Source of the DNA: SIG299 sp964544055
Lineage (GTDB): Bacteria > Bacillota > Clostridia > Lachnospirales > Lachnospiraceae
Assembly (NCBI GenBank): GCA_964544055.1
Contig: CAZJAA010000025.1
Coordinates: 1-51,113 of the forward strand
Reading direction: 5' to 3'
Length of the DNA: 51,113 nt
The number at the start of each line of letters is the position of its first letter. The stretch's first letter is position 1. Below, in pieces: positions 26,602 through 35,384 of the stretch. The notes under the pieces are model-generated. The model was not told the DNA's origin, made no database searches, and worked only from the letters and a program-made list of their open reading frames with translations. The position numbers were made by a program, and so were the translations under genes.

Positions 26602-28539
26602 ATGGAAAATGAAACGAAGAAACGACTGGTAAAACCCGGAATGGATACACCGCTTGGCGTATCGTTTTCACATGGTATGTTTAACTTTGCAGTATCCATA
26701 CCCGGAAGCTCTTCGTGCAATCTTGTGCTGTATAAAAAAGGTGAAACAGCTCCGGCAGAGGTAATTCCAATGGAAACCTCTGCCTTAGGTGTTTTTTCGG
26801 TAGCTGTTTGTATTCCTGAAAAAAACGGCAAAACGGACTATGAATACCTGTATCAGACCGAAAACTCTTTTGTATGTGATCCATATGCAAAAAGGATTAC
26901 CGGAAGAGAAGTGTTTGGAGAAGAACCGGAATATATCAGGGCAGCTGTGTCTGTTTTGCCGCAGACGCAGGCTGTGCAGCATAAGCGGCATACGCTGTCC
27001 GAACTGGTATTGTATAAGCTTCATGTGCGTGGATTTACGCTCGGAAAAAGTTCCGGTGTGCGTAAAAAAGGCACATATGCCGGAATAATCGAAAAAATTC
27101 CATATTTGAAGGAGCTTGGAATCAATGTCGTTCTTTTAATGCCGGTGACGGAGTTTGACGAACTGGAAGCAGAACACACTGCAAACAAAGGCACGGTGAT
27201 AGGCATTCCGGCAAGAACCTATATGGGACAGGAAAAGAAGAACGAAAGGCAAAAAAAAGGTCAGAATGCACAGAAGAACGTAGATAACGCTTCAAAAAAA
27301 ATAAATTACTGGGGATATACCTCATCGGCATATTATTTTGCACCAAAGGCATCTTATGCCGCAGAACCGGAAAAAGCCGACCTTGAATTTAAACGAATGA
27401 CGGACATGCTGCATGAAGCCGGAATTGATGTGTATCTGGAAATGATGTTTGATGAAAAGGTAAGCCAGAGCTTTATGTTAGATTGTCTGCGGCATTGGGT
27501 AAGAGCATACGGGATAGACGGCTTCCATATCTGCGAACAGCAGCTTCCGGTCAGTCTGGTGGCAGGAGATGTCTATCTTGCGGCCACGGCGTTTATGGTT
27601 TCTGAGGTGCCGGAATGGTTGAAAGAAAAATATCCGGATCGACTTTTGGAATACCGGGAAAATTTCTGCATGGAAATGCGACGCTACTTAAAAGGTGATG
27701 AGGGAATGGTCAGTACGCTGACGCATTATATGAAAAACCGTCGCTGCAATGCAGCACGGATACACTATATTGCAGATCACAATGGCTTTACATTGGCAGA
27801 TTTATACTCGTATGATGTGCGCCATAACGAAGCAAACGGAGAAAACGGCAGAGACGGTTCTGACTATAATTTGAGCTGGAATTGCGGCGAAGAGGGTCCA
27901 ACCCGAAGCAAAAAGGTGCAGACGCTGCGACTGCGTATGATGAAAAATGCGCTGGCATTGACAGTTTTATCCCAGGGTACACCAATGCTTCTGGCAGGAG
28001 ATGAATTTGGAAGAACAAAGCAGGGCAATAACAATGCTTACTGCCAGGATAATGAGGTATCCTGGCTGGATTGGAGTCTTGCAAGAAGAAACTGCGAGCT
28101 TACGGAATTTGTACAGAAGCTGCTCAAACTCCGAAAAGAACACCCTCTGTTTACCATGGAGCGTGAATTGAGGGAAACCGATTTTATTGGCTGCGGCTGG
28201 CCGGCAATCTCCGTTCACGGTGTCAGTCCGTGGCAGCTGGATATGTCATCTTACAACCGGCTGGCGGCCTATCTGTATTGTGGAAGCTATGTAAGGCGTA
28301 CTGACCATACGATGGAGGACAGCTTTTACATGATATTTAATATGCATTGGGAAAAGCATGAATTCAGGCTGCCTAAGCTGGACGGCTTCTACTGGAATAT
28401 GGTATTTGACACCGGTGCTGATAAATATGCAAATCAGGAAGGTGAAGTAAGCACAGAACATCTGGAGCTTTCTCCGCGAAGTGTGGTGCTTCTGAAAACG
28501 GTTCCTGTAGAAAAGAGGAAAAATGAAAAAAGGCATTAA
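26602..28539 (+). CDS. GlgX/isoamylase-like GH13 protein lacking catalytic residues
   Basis: The 645-residue protein follows the glycogen-debranching layout: an N-terminal CBM48-like domain (TPLGVSFSHGMFNFAVSIPG), then a GH13 barrel ending with EANGENGRDGSDYNLSWNCG and GDEFGRTKQGNNNAYCQDNE. The catalytic positions are altered. The nucleophile motif normally read GFRFD is GFHIC (near 308-311), and the transition-state HDGF is HNGF (N394). Substrate-loop residues are well kept, so this looks like a maintained glucan-binding pseudoenzyme rather than a decaying gene. The barrel also carries a lysine-rich insert near residues 205-232. Start ATG 26602 has GAGG five bases upstream. It overlaps the TraX-like gene by 17 bases. 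Confidence 0.85.
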   Translation: MENETKKRLVKPGMDTPLGVSFSHGMFNFAVSIPGSSSCNLVLYKKGETAPAEVIPMETSALGVFSVAVCIPEKNGKTDYEYLYQTENSFVCDPYAKRITGREVFGEEPEYIRAAVSVLPQTQAVQHKRHTLSELVLYKLHVRGFTLGKSSGVRKKGTYAGIIEKIPYLKELGINVVLLMPVTEFDELEAEHTANKGTVIGIPARTYMGQEKKNERQKKGQNAQKNVDNASKKINYWGYTSSAYYFAPKASYAAEPEKADLEFKRMTDMLHEAGIDVYLEMMFDEKVSQSFMLDCLRHWVRAYGIDGFHICEQQLPVSLVAGDVYLAATAFMVSEVPEWLKEKYPDRLLEYRENFCMEMRRYLKGDEGMVSTLTHYMKNRRCNAARIHYIADHNGFTLADLYSYDVRHNEANGENGRDGSDYNLSWNCGEEGPTRSKKVQTLRLRMMKNALALTVLSQGTPMLLAGDEFGRTKQGNNNAYCQDNEVSWLDWSLARRNCELTEFVQKLLKLRKEHPLFTMERELRETDFIGCGWPAISVHGVSPWQLDMSSYNRLAAYLYCGSYVRRTDHTMEDSFYMIFNMHWEKHEFRLPKLDGFYWNMVFDTGADKYANQEGEVSTEHLELSPRSVVLLKTVPVEKRKNEKRH

Positions 28540-29278
28540 TTCTTTTCAATTGAAATGCATTGCGGTTGGTTTAATGATACTTGGCATATCCATGCAGATG
28601 TGTTGTATGGTATGGGTATCTGCTGCGCCAAAGGAGCAGACACAACTGCGTAACGTACTTTTCTATATCGGGCAGGTAGTGTATCTCGCTGCTTTTCCGG
28701 TGAGTGCATTTTTGCTTGTGGAAGCATTCAAACACACTTCCGATAAAAAAAAGCTTCTGATCCGGCTGCTTTTGGCAGGAGTGGCGGTTGAAATTCCAAT
28801 GGATATTGCGTCCTATGGTCTGACACAGTACAAATTATGGGGACAAAACCAGAATTACTTTTTTACACTTTTTCTGGGAGTACTTGTTCTTTGTGCAGTA
28901 GAAAAAATTATAGCTGCCAACGGACAGGGCACAATGAAAACAAATCTGCTGACACTTTTGGTCTATCTTGCCGCAGCAATGGCAGCAATTCTGCTTCGGA
29001 CGGAGCAGAGCAGCGTAGGTGTTCTGATTGTAATTGCACTGTATTTGTTTTATGGCAATAAGATGTTTTCCTTTGTAACGATAGCCGTTATCTATGTTTT
29101 CTTCACCAGAAGTACCGGGCAGAACGCAGGACTGGAATATCTTCCGGTTTTAAGCATGTTGTTTGTCTGGGCATATAACGGAGAAAAGGGAAAAGCAGAT
29201 AAAGTAACCAGAGGATTGTTTTATTTTAGCTTTCCGGTGGTATACTGCATTGCCGGGATAATATTGCAGCTGATATAG
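28523..29278 (+). CDS. TraX-family membrane protein
   Basis: This 251-residue protein has about eight membrane helices. It begins with NSFQLKCIAVGLMILGISMQ and contains AAFPVSAFLLVEAFKHTSDK followed by RLLLAGVAVEIPMDIASYG, matching TraX, the family named for F-pilin N-acetylation. In Firmicutes TraX-like proteins are chromosomal and widespread, and the role is probably acylation of some other target; this is inference. No conjugation genes are nearby. Its start lies inside the preceding gene with AGAGG upstream. Confidence 0.8.
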   Translation: MKKGINSFQLKCIAVGLMILGISMQMCCMVWVSAAPKEQTQLRNVLFYIGQVVYLAAFPVSAFLLVEAFKHTSDKKKLLIRLLLAGVAVEIPMDIASYGLTQYKLWGQNQNYFFTLFLGVLVLCAVEKIIAANGQGTMKTNLLTLLVYLAAAMAAILLRTEQSSVGVLIVIALYLFYGNKMFSFVTIAVIYVFFTRSTGQNAGLEYLPVLSMLFVWAYNGEKGKADKVTRGLFYFSFPVVYCIAGIILQLI

Positions 29279-29372
29279 CAAAGCCGGCAGAGAACGAAAC
29301 ATTTGCCGGAAAGGGCAATGACCGGATTAGCTGACGGTGTGTGGTGAGTGAAAGGAAAGAGGAGAAGCAGGA

Positions 29373-29864
29373 GTGATTTCATTAAAAATTTTAGAAATGA
29401 ATCGTTTTATGGGGAAGCTTTTAAAGGGGGAAAGCTTTGATGGCTTTTTGATGAAAGAAGGCTTTTTGCGTACCGGCATGGAGTATGGCTTTAAAGGCAG
29501 GGTATTCCTGGAATATTTTGATGTATCAGAGCAGGAACAGCATACGGAAGCTTATACATACTGGGGAGAGGTAAAGCCTTTTGTGTTTGAACTGGTAAAA
29601 GGAAAACATACTCCGCTTGCCTTTTCTTTCACACTGCTTCTGACAAAGAACTCTGTGGCAGATTTTCTTGTAAAACATCAGCTGAACGTCGGAGAAGATT
29701 CTCCTTCCCTGTTTTTGCAGATTCGTTTTGAACATGGCGTCGGCAGAGTAATTACCGGCACGGCAAGAAATACCTTTACTCTGGATAAAACGCTGGAGGA
29801 AGCATGGGATGAGGAAGTAAAACAGCTCTTTCGTGCAATGGAGCTGGCAACCGAGGAAGAGTAG
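29373..29864 (+). CDS. DUF5721-family protein
   Basis: This soluble 163-residue protein resembles DUF5721, a family found mostly in Lachnospiraceae: the pattern KILEMNRFMGKLLKGESFDG, then YWGEVKPFVFELVKGKHTPLAF. There are no catalytic motifs or membrane helices. It starts with GTG 29373 behind an AGGAG-type site. The function is unknown. A GCCGGCA/TGCCGG hairpin separates it from the TraX-like gene. Confidence 0.65.
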   Translation: MISLKILEMNRFMGKLLKGESFDGFLMKEGFLRTGMEYGFKGRVFLEYFDVSEQEQHTEAYTYWGEVKPFVFELVKGKHTPLAFSFTLLLTKNSVADFLVKHQLNVGEDSPSLFLQIRFEHGVGRVITGTARNTFTLDKTLEEAWDEEVKQLFRAMELATEEE

Positions 29865-29902
29865 CTTTCGGATGGACAATAATTATAAAGAAATTATAAA
29901 TA

Positions 29903-29929
29903 TTAGCACTCAATCTAGTTGAGTGCTAA
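29903..29929. promoter_or_regulatory. CIRCE element (HrcA operator) for htpG
   Basis: TTAGCACTC and GAGTGCTAA are separated by exactly nine bases, a perfect match to CIRCE. It ends nine bases before the -35 box of the htpG promoter. HrcA binding would repress htpG at normal temperature. Confidence 0.93.
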
Positions 29930-29937
29930 TATTTTTC

Positions 29938-29966
29938 TTGACTTTTCTGTTTTTCAGAGGTATAGT
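29938..29966 (+). promoter_or_regulatory. Promoter for htpG
   Basis: TTGACT and TATAGT are 17 bp apart, just downstream of the CIRCE element and about 55 bp before the htpG start. Confidence 0.75.
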
Positions 29967-30021
29967 ATATTACATCGAAAGAAAAAGCGCAGGCTTTTCA
30001 GTTTGAAAGGAGTAACAGATT

Positions 30022-32022
30022 ATGAGTACAGTAAAAGGAAATCTTTCCATCAATTCCGAAAACATATTCCCAATTATCAAAAAATGGTTGTATTCTGACC
30101 ATGACATATTTTTCAGAGAATTAATTTCCAACGGTTGTGATGCTATTACAAAGTTGAAAAAGCTGGAAATGATTGGAGAAGCAGAGGTTCCGGAGGACAA
30201 TGAATACAAAATTCAGGTCATTGCCAATTCCGAAGAAAAGACACTTACCTTTATTGATAACGGTATTGGCATGACTTCCGAGGAAGTAAATGAATATATC
30301 AACCAGATTGCATTTTCCGGTGCAAAAGACTTTCTGGAAAAATATAAGGACAAGGCAAATGAAGACCAGATTATCGGTCACTTTGGTCTGGGCTTTTATT
30401 CTGCATTCATGGTAGCGGACAAGGTTACCATTGACACATTATCCTACAAAAAGGATGCAGCACCGGTTCACTGGGAATCCGAGGGCGGCATGGAGTTCGA
30501 AATGGGAGAAGGCGACAGAGAAGTCCGTGGTACAACCATTAAGCTTTTCTTAAACGAAGACAGTTACGAATTTTCCAACGAGTATCGTGCAAAAGAGGTT
30601 ATTGAAAAGTACTGCTCCTTTATGCCGATTCCGATTTTCTTTTTAAATGCCTGTGCAAAGGAAGAACCGGAGGAAGAAGTTACCTCTGCTGAACCGGCAG
30701 ACAGCGAAGCAGCAGATTCCGCCGAAGCAAAGGAAAAAGAAGAAAAGAAGCCGGAACCATTAAATACAACAAATCCACTCTGGAACAAGCATCCAAACGA
30801 ATGCACCGAGGAGGAATATAAAAAATTCTACCGTGATGTATTTATGGATTATAAGGAGCCACTGTTCTGGATTCACTTAAATATGGATTATCCGTTTAAT
30901 TTAAAGGGTATTTTGTATTTCCCTAAGTTAAATACGGAATACGACAGCATCGAGGGCAAGATTAAACTCTACAGCAATCAGGTATTTATTGCCGACAACA
31001 TTAAAGAAGTAATTCCGGAATTTTTAATGCTCTTAAAGGGTGTCATTGACTGTCCGGATCTTCCGTTAAACGTTTCAAGAAGTGCCCTGCAGAACGATGG
31101 TTTTGTAAAGAAAATTTCTGACTACATTACAAAGAAGGTAGCTGATAAGCTGTCAGGAATGTACAAGGTAGAGCGAGAAGAATATGAAAAGTTCTGGGAT
31201 GATATCTGCCCATTTATTAAGTTTGGCTGCTTAAAGGATGACAAATTCCGCGAAAAGATGAAGGATTATATCATCTTTAAGAACTTAGACGGCAAGTATC
31301 TGACCCTGCCGGAATATGTAAAGGCGGCAAAGGGAGAAAACGCAGAAGCAACCGATGAAAATGGCGAAAAGATAGAAGCTGAGGTTGTGGAGGACGAAAA
31401 GAAAGACACTGCCGATGAGCCTAAGAAAGATATTGTATATTATGTAACAGATGAAAAGCAGCAGAGCCAGTACATCAATATGTTCAAAGAAAATGGTATT
31501 GATGCCCTGATTATGACGCACAACATTGACCAGCCGTTTATCACTCAGCTGGAGTATGAAAATAAAGAAGTTAAATTCCAGCGTATTGACGCAGATTTAA
31601 CCGAAAGCTTTACCGACAGCGGTGAGGATATGACGGCATTAAATGAGGAACTGTCTTCATTGTTTAAGAGAGCTCTGAATAAAGAAAAACTTGAAATTAA
31701 GGTAGAAAAGCTGAAGAGTGAGAATGTTTCTGCCATGATTACACTTTCTGAGGAAACTCGCAGAATGCAGGATATGATGAAGATGTATCGTATGAACGGC
31801 ATGGGTGATGAGGATATGTTTGCCGGTGGCGAAAAACTGGTACTAAATGCAAATCATCCGCTTGTTAAATATCTTGCAGAGCACAAAGAAAGTGAACATG
31901 CAAATATGCTCTGTGAACAGTTATATGATTTGGCAATGCTTGCCCATAAGCCGCTGGAGCCGGAAGCAATGACAAAGTTTGTAGAACGTTCCAATGAAAT
32001 TATGCTGTTATTAACACGCTAA
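30022..32022 (+). CDS. htpG: Molecular chaperone HtpG (Hsp90)
   Basis: HtpG is the bacterial Hsp90, an ATP-dependent dimeric chaperone. The 666-residue protein has the GHKL ATP site: NGCDAITKLKKL, LTFIDNGIGMTSEE and GHFGLGFYSAFMVADKV. The middle domain carries LPLNVSRSALQND. Two acidic, alanine- and glutamate-rich inserts are notable: about residues 213-245 (after LNACAKEE) and about 437-465 (GENAEATDENGEKIEAEV), as in eukaryotic Hsp90 charged linkers and in other clostridial HtpG. AAAGGAG precedes the ATG by ten bases. The upstream CIRCE site indicates HrcA control, unlike B. subtilis htpG. Confidence 0.96.
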   Translation: MSTVKGNLSINSENIFPIIKKWLYSDHDIFFRELISNGCDAITKLKKLEMIGEAEVPEDNEYKIQVIANSEEKTLTFIDNGIGMTSEEVNEYINQIAFSGAKDFLEKYKDKANEDQIIGHFGLGFYSAFMVADKVTIDTLSYKKDAAPVHWESEGGMEFEMGEGDREVRGTTIKLFLNEDSYEFSNEYRAKEVIEKYCSFMPIPIFFLNACAKEEPEEEVTSAEPADSEAADSAEAKEKEEKKPEPLNTTNPLWNKHPNECTEEEYKKFYRDVFMDYKEPLFWIHLNMDYPFNLKGILYFPKLNTEYDSIEGKIKLYSNQVFIADNIKEVIPEFLMLLKGVIDCPDLPLNVSRSALQNDGFVKKISDYITKKVADKLSGMYKVEREEYEKFWDDICPFIKFGCLKDDKFREKMKDYIIFKNLDGKYLTLPEYVKAAKGENAEATDENGEKIEAEVVEDEKKDTADEPKKDIVYYVTDEKQQSQYINMFKENGIDALIMTHNIDQPFITQLEYENKEVKFQRIDADLTESFTDSGEDMTALNEELSSLFKRALNKEKLEIKVEKLKSENVSAMITLSEETRRMQDMMKMYRMNGMGDEDMFAGGEKLVLNANHPLVKYLAEHKESEHANMLCEQLYDLAMLAHKPLEPEAMTKFVERSNEIMLLLTR

Positions 32023-32027
32023 AACTG

Positions 32028-32086
32028 AAAAAGACGGATGCGGACAACACCTTTAGCCATGGGTTTGTCTGCAGCTGTCTTTTTTT
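32028..32086 (+). terminator. Terminator after htpG
   Basis: AAAAAGAC at the left pairs with GTCTTTTT at the right, with an imperfect GC-containing stem between, ending in a run of T residues. Confidence 0.65.
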
Positions 32087-32120
32087 ATTAATATTTTATA
32101 TTTTTTACAAAAGTTCCCCC

Positions 32121-32149
32121 TTTTCAAATACGAGAAGCTATGTTATTAT
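32121..32149 (+). promoter_or_regulatory. Probable promoter for degV
   Basis: TTTTCA and TATTAT are 17 bp apart, 70 bp before the degV start. The -35 box is a weak match. Confidence 0.45.
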
Positions 32150-32216
32150 ATACCAAAAGAAGTGGTTTTTAAAACTACATCAGAAGAAGAAAAAAACTAT
32201 TTTAACGGAGGCTGCT

Positions 32217-33050
32217 ATGGCATATAAAATTATAGGAGACAGTTGCACGGATGTTACAGAGAAAATGAAACAGGACAAAATGATAAGCCTTGTTCCACTG
32301 ACCTTGACGATAGAGGGAGAAGAATTTGTAGATGATGAAACATTTGACCAGAAGCTTTTTATTGAGAAAATGAAGGCAAGTCCGGAGTGCCCAAAATCAG
32401 CATGCCCTTCGCCGGAACGCTATATGCAGGAATTTAATGCGGAGGATGAGTGTTATGTTGTTACGCTTTCCTCGCATTTAAGCGGTTCCTATAACAGTGC
32501 GCTGGCAGCAAAGGAAATGTATCTGGAAGAACATCCGGAGGCAAAAATTGAAATCGTAGATTCTCGCTCGGCTTCCTGTGGCCAGATGTTGATAGCCTTA
32601 AAATTAAAGGAACTGAAAGAAAAAGGGTTTGGTTTTTCCGAGGTTATAAAATCAATTACTGATTTCCGTGACAACATGGAAACAAAGTTTGTTCTGGAAT
32701 CGTTAGAAAACCTTCGTAAAAATGGCAGACTCAGCCGTGTGACTTATGCCATCTGCAACGTGCTGAATATCCGTCCGGTTATGGGAGCAGATGATGGTGA
32801 AATTATAAAAATTGACCAGGCAAGAGGACACAATAAAGCATTGATGCGCATGATTGAGCATATAGAAAGGGATGTCCGCAATGCCACCGAAAAAGTAATT
32901 GGCATTGCACACTGCAATAACCGGGAGCGTGCCGAACTGGTAAAACAGGAAATATTAAAACGGATTCCGTTTAAAGATTGTATTATTGTCAACACCGCAG
33001 GAGTATCCACTCTGTATGCGAATGACGGCGGAATTATAGTGAGTTATTAA
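32217..33050 (+). CDS. DegV-family fatty-acid-binding protein
   Basis: DegV proteins bind a fatty acid and, as FakB, hand it to the kinase FakA for phosphorylation. The 277-residue protein has the N-terminal IIGDSCTDVTEKMK, the conserved TLSSHLSGSYNSALAAKEM with the lipid-contacting Thr-Leu-Ser-Ser, and VDSRSASCGQMLIALKL. The latter part reads SLENLRKNGRLSRVTYAICN and NIRPVM. Length and motifs are normal. GGAGG precedes the ATG. No fakA is nearby, so the specific ligand and partner are unknown. Confidence 0.93.
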   Translation: MAYKIIGDSCTDVTEKMKQDKMISLVPLTLTIEGEEFVDDETFDQKLFIEKMKASPECPKSACPSPERYMQEFNAEDECYVVTLSSHLSGSYNSALAAKEMYLEEHPEAKIEIVDSRSASCGQMLIALKLKELKEKGFGFSEVIKSITDFRDNMETKFVLESLENLRKNGRLSRVTYAICNVLNIRPVMGADDGEIIKIDQARGHNKALMRMIEHIERDVRNATEKVIGIAHCNNRERAELVKQEILKRIPFKDCIIVNTAGVSTLYANDGGIIVSY

Positions 33051-33080
33051 AATCGAAAAAAATGCAAAGGGAAGAAACAT

Positions 33081-33112
33081 AAAAAGGTTTGGGAAATATC
33101 CCAAACCTTTTT
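33081..33112. terminator. Bidirectional terminator between degV and tRNA-Thr
   Basis: AAAAAGGTTTGGG and CCCAAACCTTTTT form a perfect 13-bp stem with loop AAATAT, between convergent transcription units. It can serve both strands. Confidence 0.88.
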
Positions 33113-33114
33113 TA

Positions 33115-33187
33115 AGCTGAAAAAGGGACTTGAACCCTCGACCCCTTCATTACGAGTGAAGTGCTCTACCGACTGAGCTATTTCAGC
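33115..33187 (-). tRNA. tRNA-Thr (anticodon CGT)
   Basis: The minus strand folds as a cloverleaf: acceptor GCTGAAA/TTTCAGC, D arm GCTC/GAGC, anticodon stem CTTCA/TGAAG with loop CTCGTAA, and T arm with TTCAAGT. Anticodon CGT reads ACG (Thr). The discriminator is T and no CCA is encoded. It lies downstream of tRNA-Pro in the same direction. Confidence 0.95.
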
Positions 33188-33246
33188 ACTTTGCGTATAT
33201 AAGAGAAAAAACCCGCAAAAACGAGTTTTCTTATAAAAGCAAATAG

Positions 33247-33320
33247 TCGAGGCGACGTGATTCGAACACGCGGCCTCTGCGTCCCGAACGCAGCACTCTA
33301 CCAAACTGAGCCACGCCTCG
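33247..33320 (-). tRNA. tRNA-Pro (anticodon CGG)
   Basis: The minus strand has acceptor CGAGGCG/CGCCTCG, D arm GCTC/GAGT, anticodon stem CTGCG/CGCAG with loop TTCGGGA, and T loop TTCGAAT. Anticodon CGG reads CCG (Pro). The discriminator is A and no CCA is encoded. Confidence 0.95.
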
Positions 33321-33348
33321 ATTTGCATCAGAACCAGCTGACTATGAT

Positions 33349-33377
33349 ATTATGCAACTTTTTTAAAAAAAAGTCAA
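33349..33377 (-). promoter_or_regulatory. Promoter of the tRNA-Pro/tRNA-Thr unit
   Basis: On the minus strand TTGACT and CATAAT are 17 bp apart, 28 bp before the 5' end of tRNA-Pro. The rest of the gap up to 33506 shows no further gene. Confidence 0.65.
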
Positions 33378-33506
33378 TACCCTTTTCAAAGTTTCTGTAT
33401 TTTGCACTGCCGTGATTAAAAATGCGGAAACTCCTGTGCGATGGCAACGCACATTCAAATTCCAACGTCATATATTTAAAATATCAGAGAGTAAAGGATG
33501 AAAAAA

Positions 33507-34316
33507 ATGAAATTTTTAGAAATAAAAGGACTGAATTATTCCTATCATACAAAAGCAGGTGAAACAAAGGCTCTCTCTGGTATTGAGTTAAGTGTCCAAA
33601 AGGGAGAATTTCTTGCTGTTGTGGGACCAAGCGGTTGCGGTAAATCGACGCTGCTAAATCTGGTGGCGGGGCTGTTGCCGCTGGAAGAGGGAAGCATCAC
33701 GCTGGAAGGTGTGCCGATACAGGAGCACAGAGATAAAATTGGATATATGCTTCAGAAGGATCATCTTCTGCCATGGCGGACAACGGAGGAAAATATCTGT
33801 CTGGGTCTGGAAATAAACAAAAGCAGGACAAAAGAAAAAATGGAACTGACGGAGCATCTGCTCAGACAATATGGACTGTATGAGTTTCGCAACGTAAAAC
33901 CGGAAGAATTGTCCGGAGGAATGCGCCAAAGGGCTGCCTTAATCCGGACACTTGTAATGGAGCCGGATTTGCTGCTGCTGGATGAACCTTTTTCGGCACT
34001 GGATTATCAGACACGGCTGAGTGTTGCAGATGATATTCATAAAATACTCAAAAGTGAGGAAAAAACCGCGATACTGATTACACATGACATCGCGGAGGCT
34101 ATTAGTATGTCGGAAAAAATTTTGGTACTGACGCAGCGACCGGGCAGAATCCGACGTAAAATTGACATCACACTGAGCATGCCGGACGGAAGCATGCCGC
34201 AGACTCCGTCACAAGCCCGAGGTGCGGCAGAATTTGCGATGTATTATCAGGCAATATGGAAGGAGCTGATGGATTATGATGCTGAAAACGAAAACGATGC
34301 TGGCTCAGGTGCTTGA
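33507..34316 (+). CDS. ABC transporter ATPase, nitrate/sulfonate/taurine type
   Basis: This 269-residue ATPase belongs to the SsuB/TauB/ThiZ group. It has Walker A GPSGCGKST, Q-loop MLQKDHLLPW (the LLPW ending is typical of this group), signature LSGGMRQR, Walker B LLLLDEPFSALD and switch ITHDIAEA. ATG 33507 is chosen because GTAAAGG lies nine bases upstream; ATG 33498 touches the site. The C-terminus overlaps the permease gene by 41 bases. Substrate could be a sulfonate, a thiamine precursor or similar; the binding protein that would tell is absent here. Confidence 0.88.
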   Translation: MKFLEIKGLNYSYHTKAGETKALSGIELSVQKGEFLAVVGPSGCGKSTLLNLVAGLLPLEEGSITLEGVPIQEHRDKIGYMLQKDHLLPWRTTEENICLGLEINKSRTKEKMELTEHLLRQYGLYEFRNVKPEELSGGMRQRAALIRTLVMEPDLLLLDEPFSALDYQTRLSVADDIHKILKSEEKTAILITHDIAEAISMSEKILVLTQRPGRIRRKIDITLSMPDGSMPQTPSQARGAAEFAMYYQAIWKELMDYDAENENDAGSGA

Positions 34317-35112
34317 CCGGAACCGTCAGCCACAGAATGTATCGGAAGCTCAGGCAAAGTATCTGCTTTCTTGCAAACGGGAGCGTCGTTTTGTGCGCAG
34401 CTGGCAGTGGCTGATTATGGTGTTGTTTCTGGGCTTGTGGGAAATAGGAGCAAGAACCGGTTTTATTAATGCGTTCGTGTTCAGCTCTCCCACAAGAGTA
34501 ATCAAGACCATTAGTTCCATGGTGCAGGACGGAACCCTTTGGTATCACACGGGAATTACTCTGGCAGAAACGTTTGTAAGCTTCTTTTTGATCCTGCTTT
34601 TTGGAATCGGAATAGCTGTGCTGCTCTGGTGGAATACGAGACTGTCTGAAATTTTTGAGCCATACCTTGTCATGTTGAACAGCCTGCCGAAATCGGCATT
34701 GGCACCGGTATTTATTGTATGGCTGGGTGCCAATATGAAAACGATTATTGTGGCAGCAGTATCAGTGGCAGTATTTGGAACGGTTCTGACACTTTATCAC
34801 AGCTTTGCAGAAACCGAAGAGGATAAACTGAAGCTGATTATTACCCTGGGAGGCGGGAAAAAAGAAATTCTGACCAAGGTGATTCTGCCGGGAAATATCC
34901 CGACCGTCATCAGTCTGATGAAAGTAAATCTTGGGCTTTCTCTGGTTGGCGTGATTATTGGAGAATTTCTTGCTGCAAGAGCAGGACTTGGATATCTGAT
35001 TATTTACGCAAGTCAGGTATTTAAACTTGATATTGTTATTACAAGTATTATTCTTTTGTGCGTCATATCCGTACTTTTGTATCAGGGAATCGCACACTTG
35101 GAAAAGCAGTAG
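34276..35112 (+). CDS. ABC transporter permease, nitrate/sulfonate/taurine type
   Basis: The 278-residue permease has a soluble N-terminal stretch of about 45 residues, then six membrane helices. The EAA loop that contacts the ATPase reads LGGGKKEILTKVILPGNIP near residue 200. SSPTRVIKTISSMVQDGTL and LNSLPKSALAPVFIVWLG are typical of SsuC/TauC-like permeases. AGGAG lies ten bases before ATG 34276, within the end of the ATPase gene. A terminator-like hairpin follows, so this two-gene unit lacks its usual NMT1-type binding-protein gene. Confidence 0.88.
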   Translation: MMLKTKTMLAQVLDRNRQPQNVSEAQAKYLLSCKRERRFVRSWQWLIMVLFLGLWEIGARTGFINAFVFSSPTRVIKTISSMVQDGTLWYHTGITLAETFVSFFLILLFGIGIAVLLWWNTRLSEIFEPYLVMLNSLPKSALAPVFIVWLGANMKTIIVAAVSVAVFGTVLTLYHSFAETEEDKLKLIITLGGGKKEILTKVILPGNIPTVISLMKVNLGLSLVGVIIGEFLAARAGLGYLIIYASQVFKLDIVITSIILLCVISVLLYQGIAHLEKQ

Positions 35113-35142
35113 ACAGGTATCATTGTATACAAAATCCTTTTG

Positions 35143-35171
35143 GCAGACCCCGTAATCTTACCGGGGTTTGC
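35143..35171 (+). terminator. Hairpin terminator after the permease gene
   Basis: GCAGACCCCG pairs with CGGGGTTTGC around a TAA/TTA inner stem with one bulge. Only a weak T content follows. Confidence 0.5.
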
Positions 35172-35224
35172 TCAAAAAGGCTTGAACAAAAGGTTTTGAA
35201 ACAAAAAAACTCGACATTTTTTTC

Positions 35225-35254
35225 TTGACAAAATGGATACACTAATACTATAAT
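35225..35254 (+). promoter_or_regulatory. Promoter of the opp operon
   Basis: Perfect TTGACA and TATAAT boxes are 18 bp apart. They lie about 250 bp before oppA, so the transcript has a long leader. Confidence 0.8.
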
Positions 35255-35318
35255 AGTTAGCGTTAAGAAAAGTGAATCAGAATTCTGTTCTGACTGTTTG
35301 ATAAAGCGAAGGAGCTTG

Positions 35319-35384
35319 ATGTGGAGTGCGCACAGGAGGTTTCTGCGCTTTCCTTGTATATACGGCTTTTCTCTTGCAAAGTAG
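35319..35384 (+). CDS. Possible 21-residue leader peptide upstream of oppA
   Basis: AAGGAG four bases before an ATG opens a frame reading MWSAHRRFLRFPCIYGFSLAK and stop. It lies wholly inside the opp leader. Its TAG is the first part of an 8-bp hairpin. The peptide is rich in aromatic and basic residues, unlike a run of one amino acid, so classic attenuation is not obvious. Translation is unproven; the good ribosome site is the main support. Confidence 0.35.
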   Translation: MWSAHRRFLRFPCIYGFSLAK

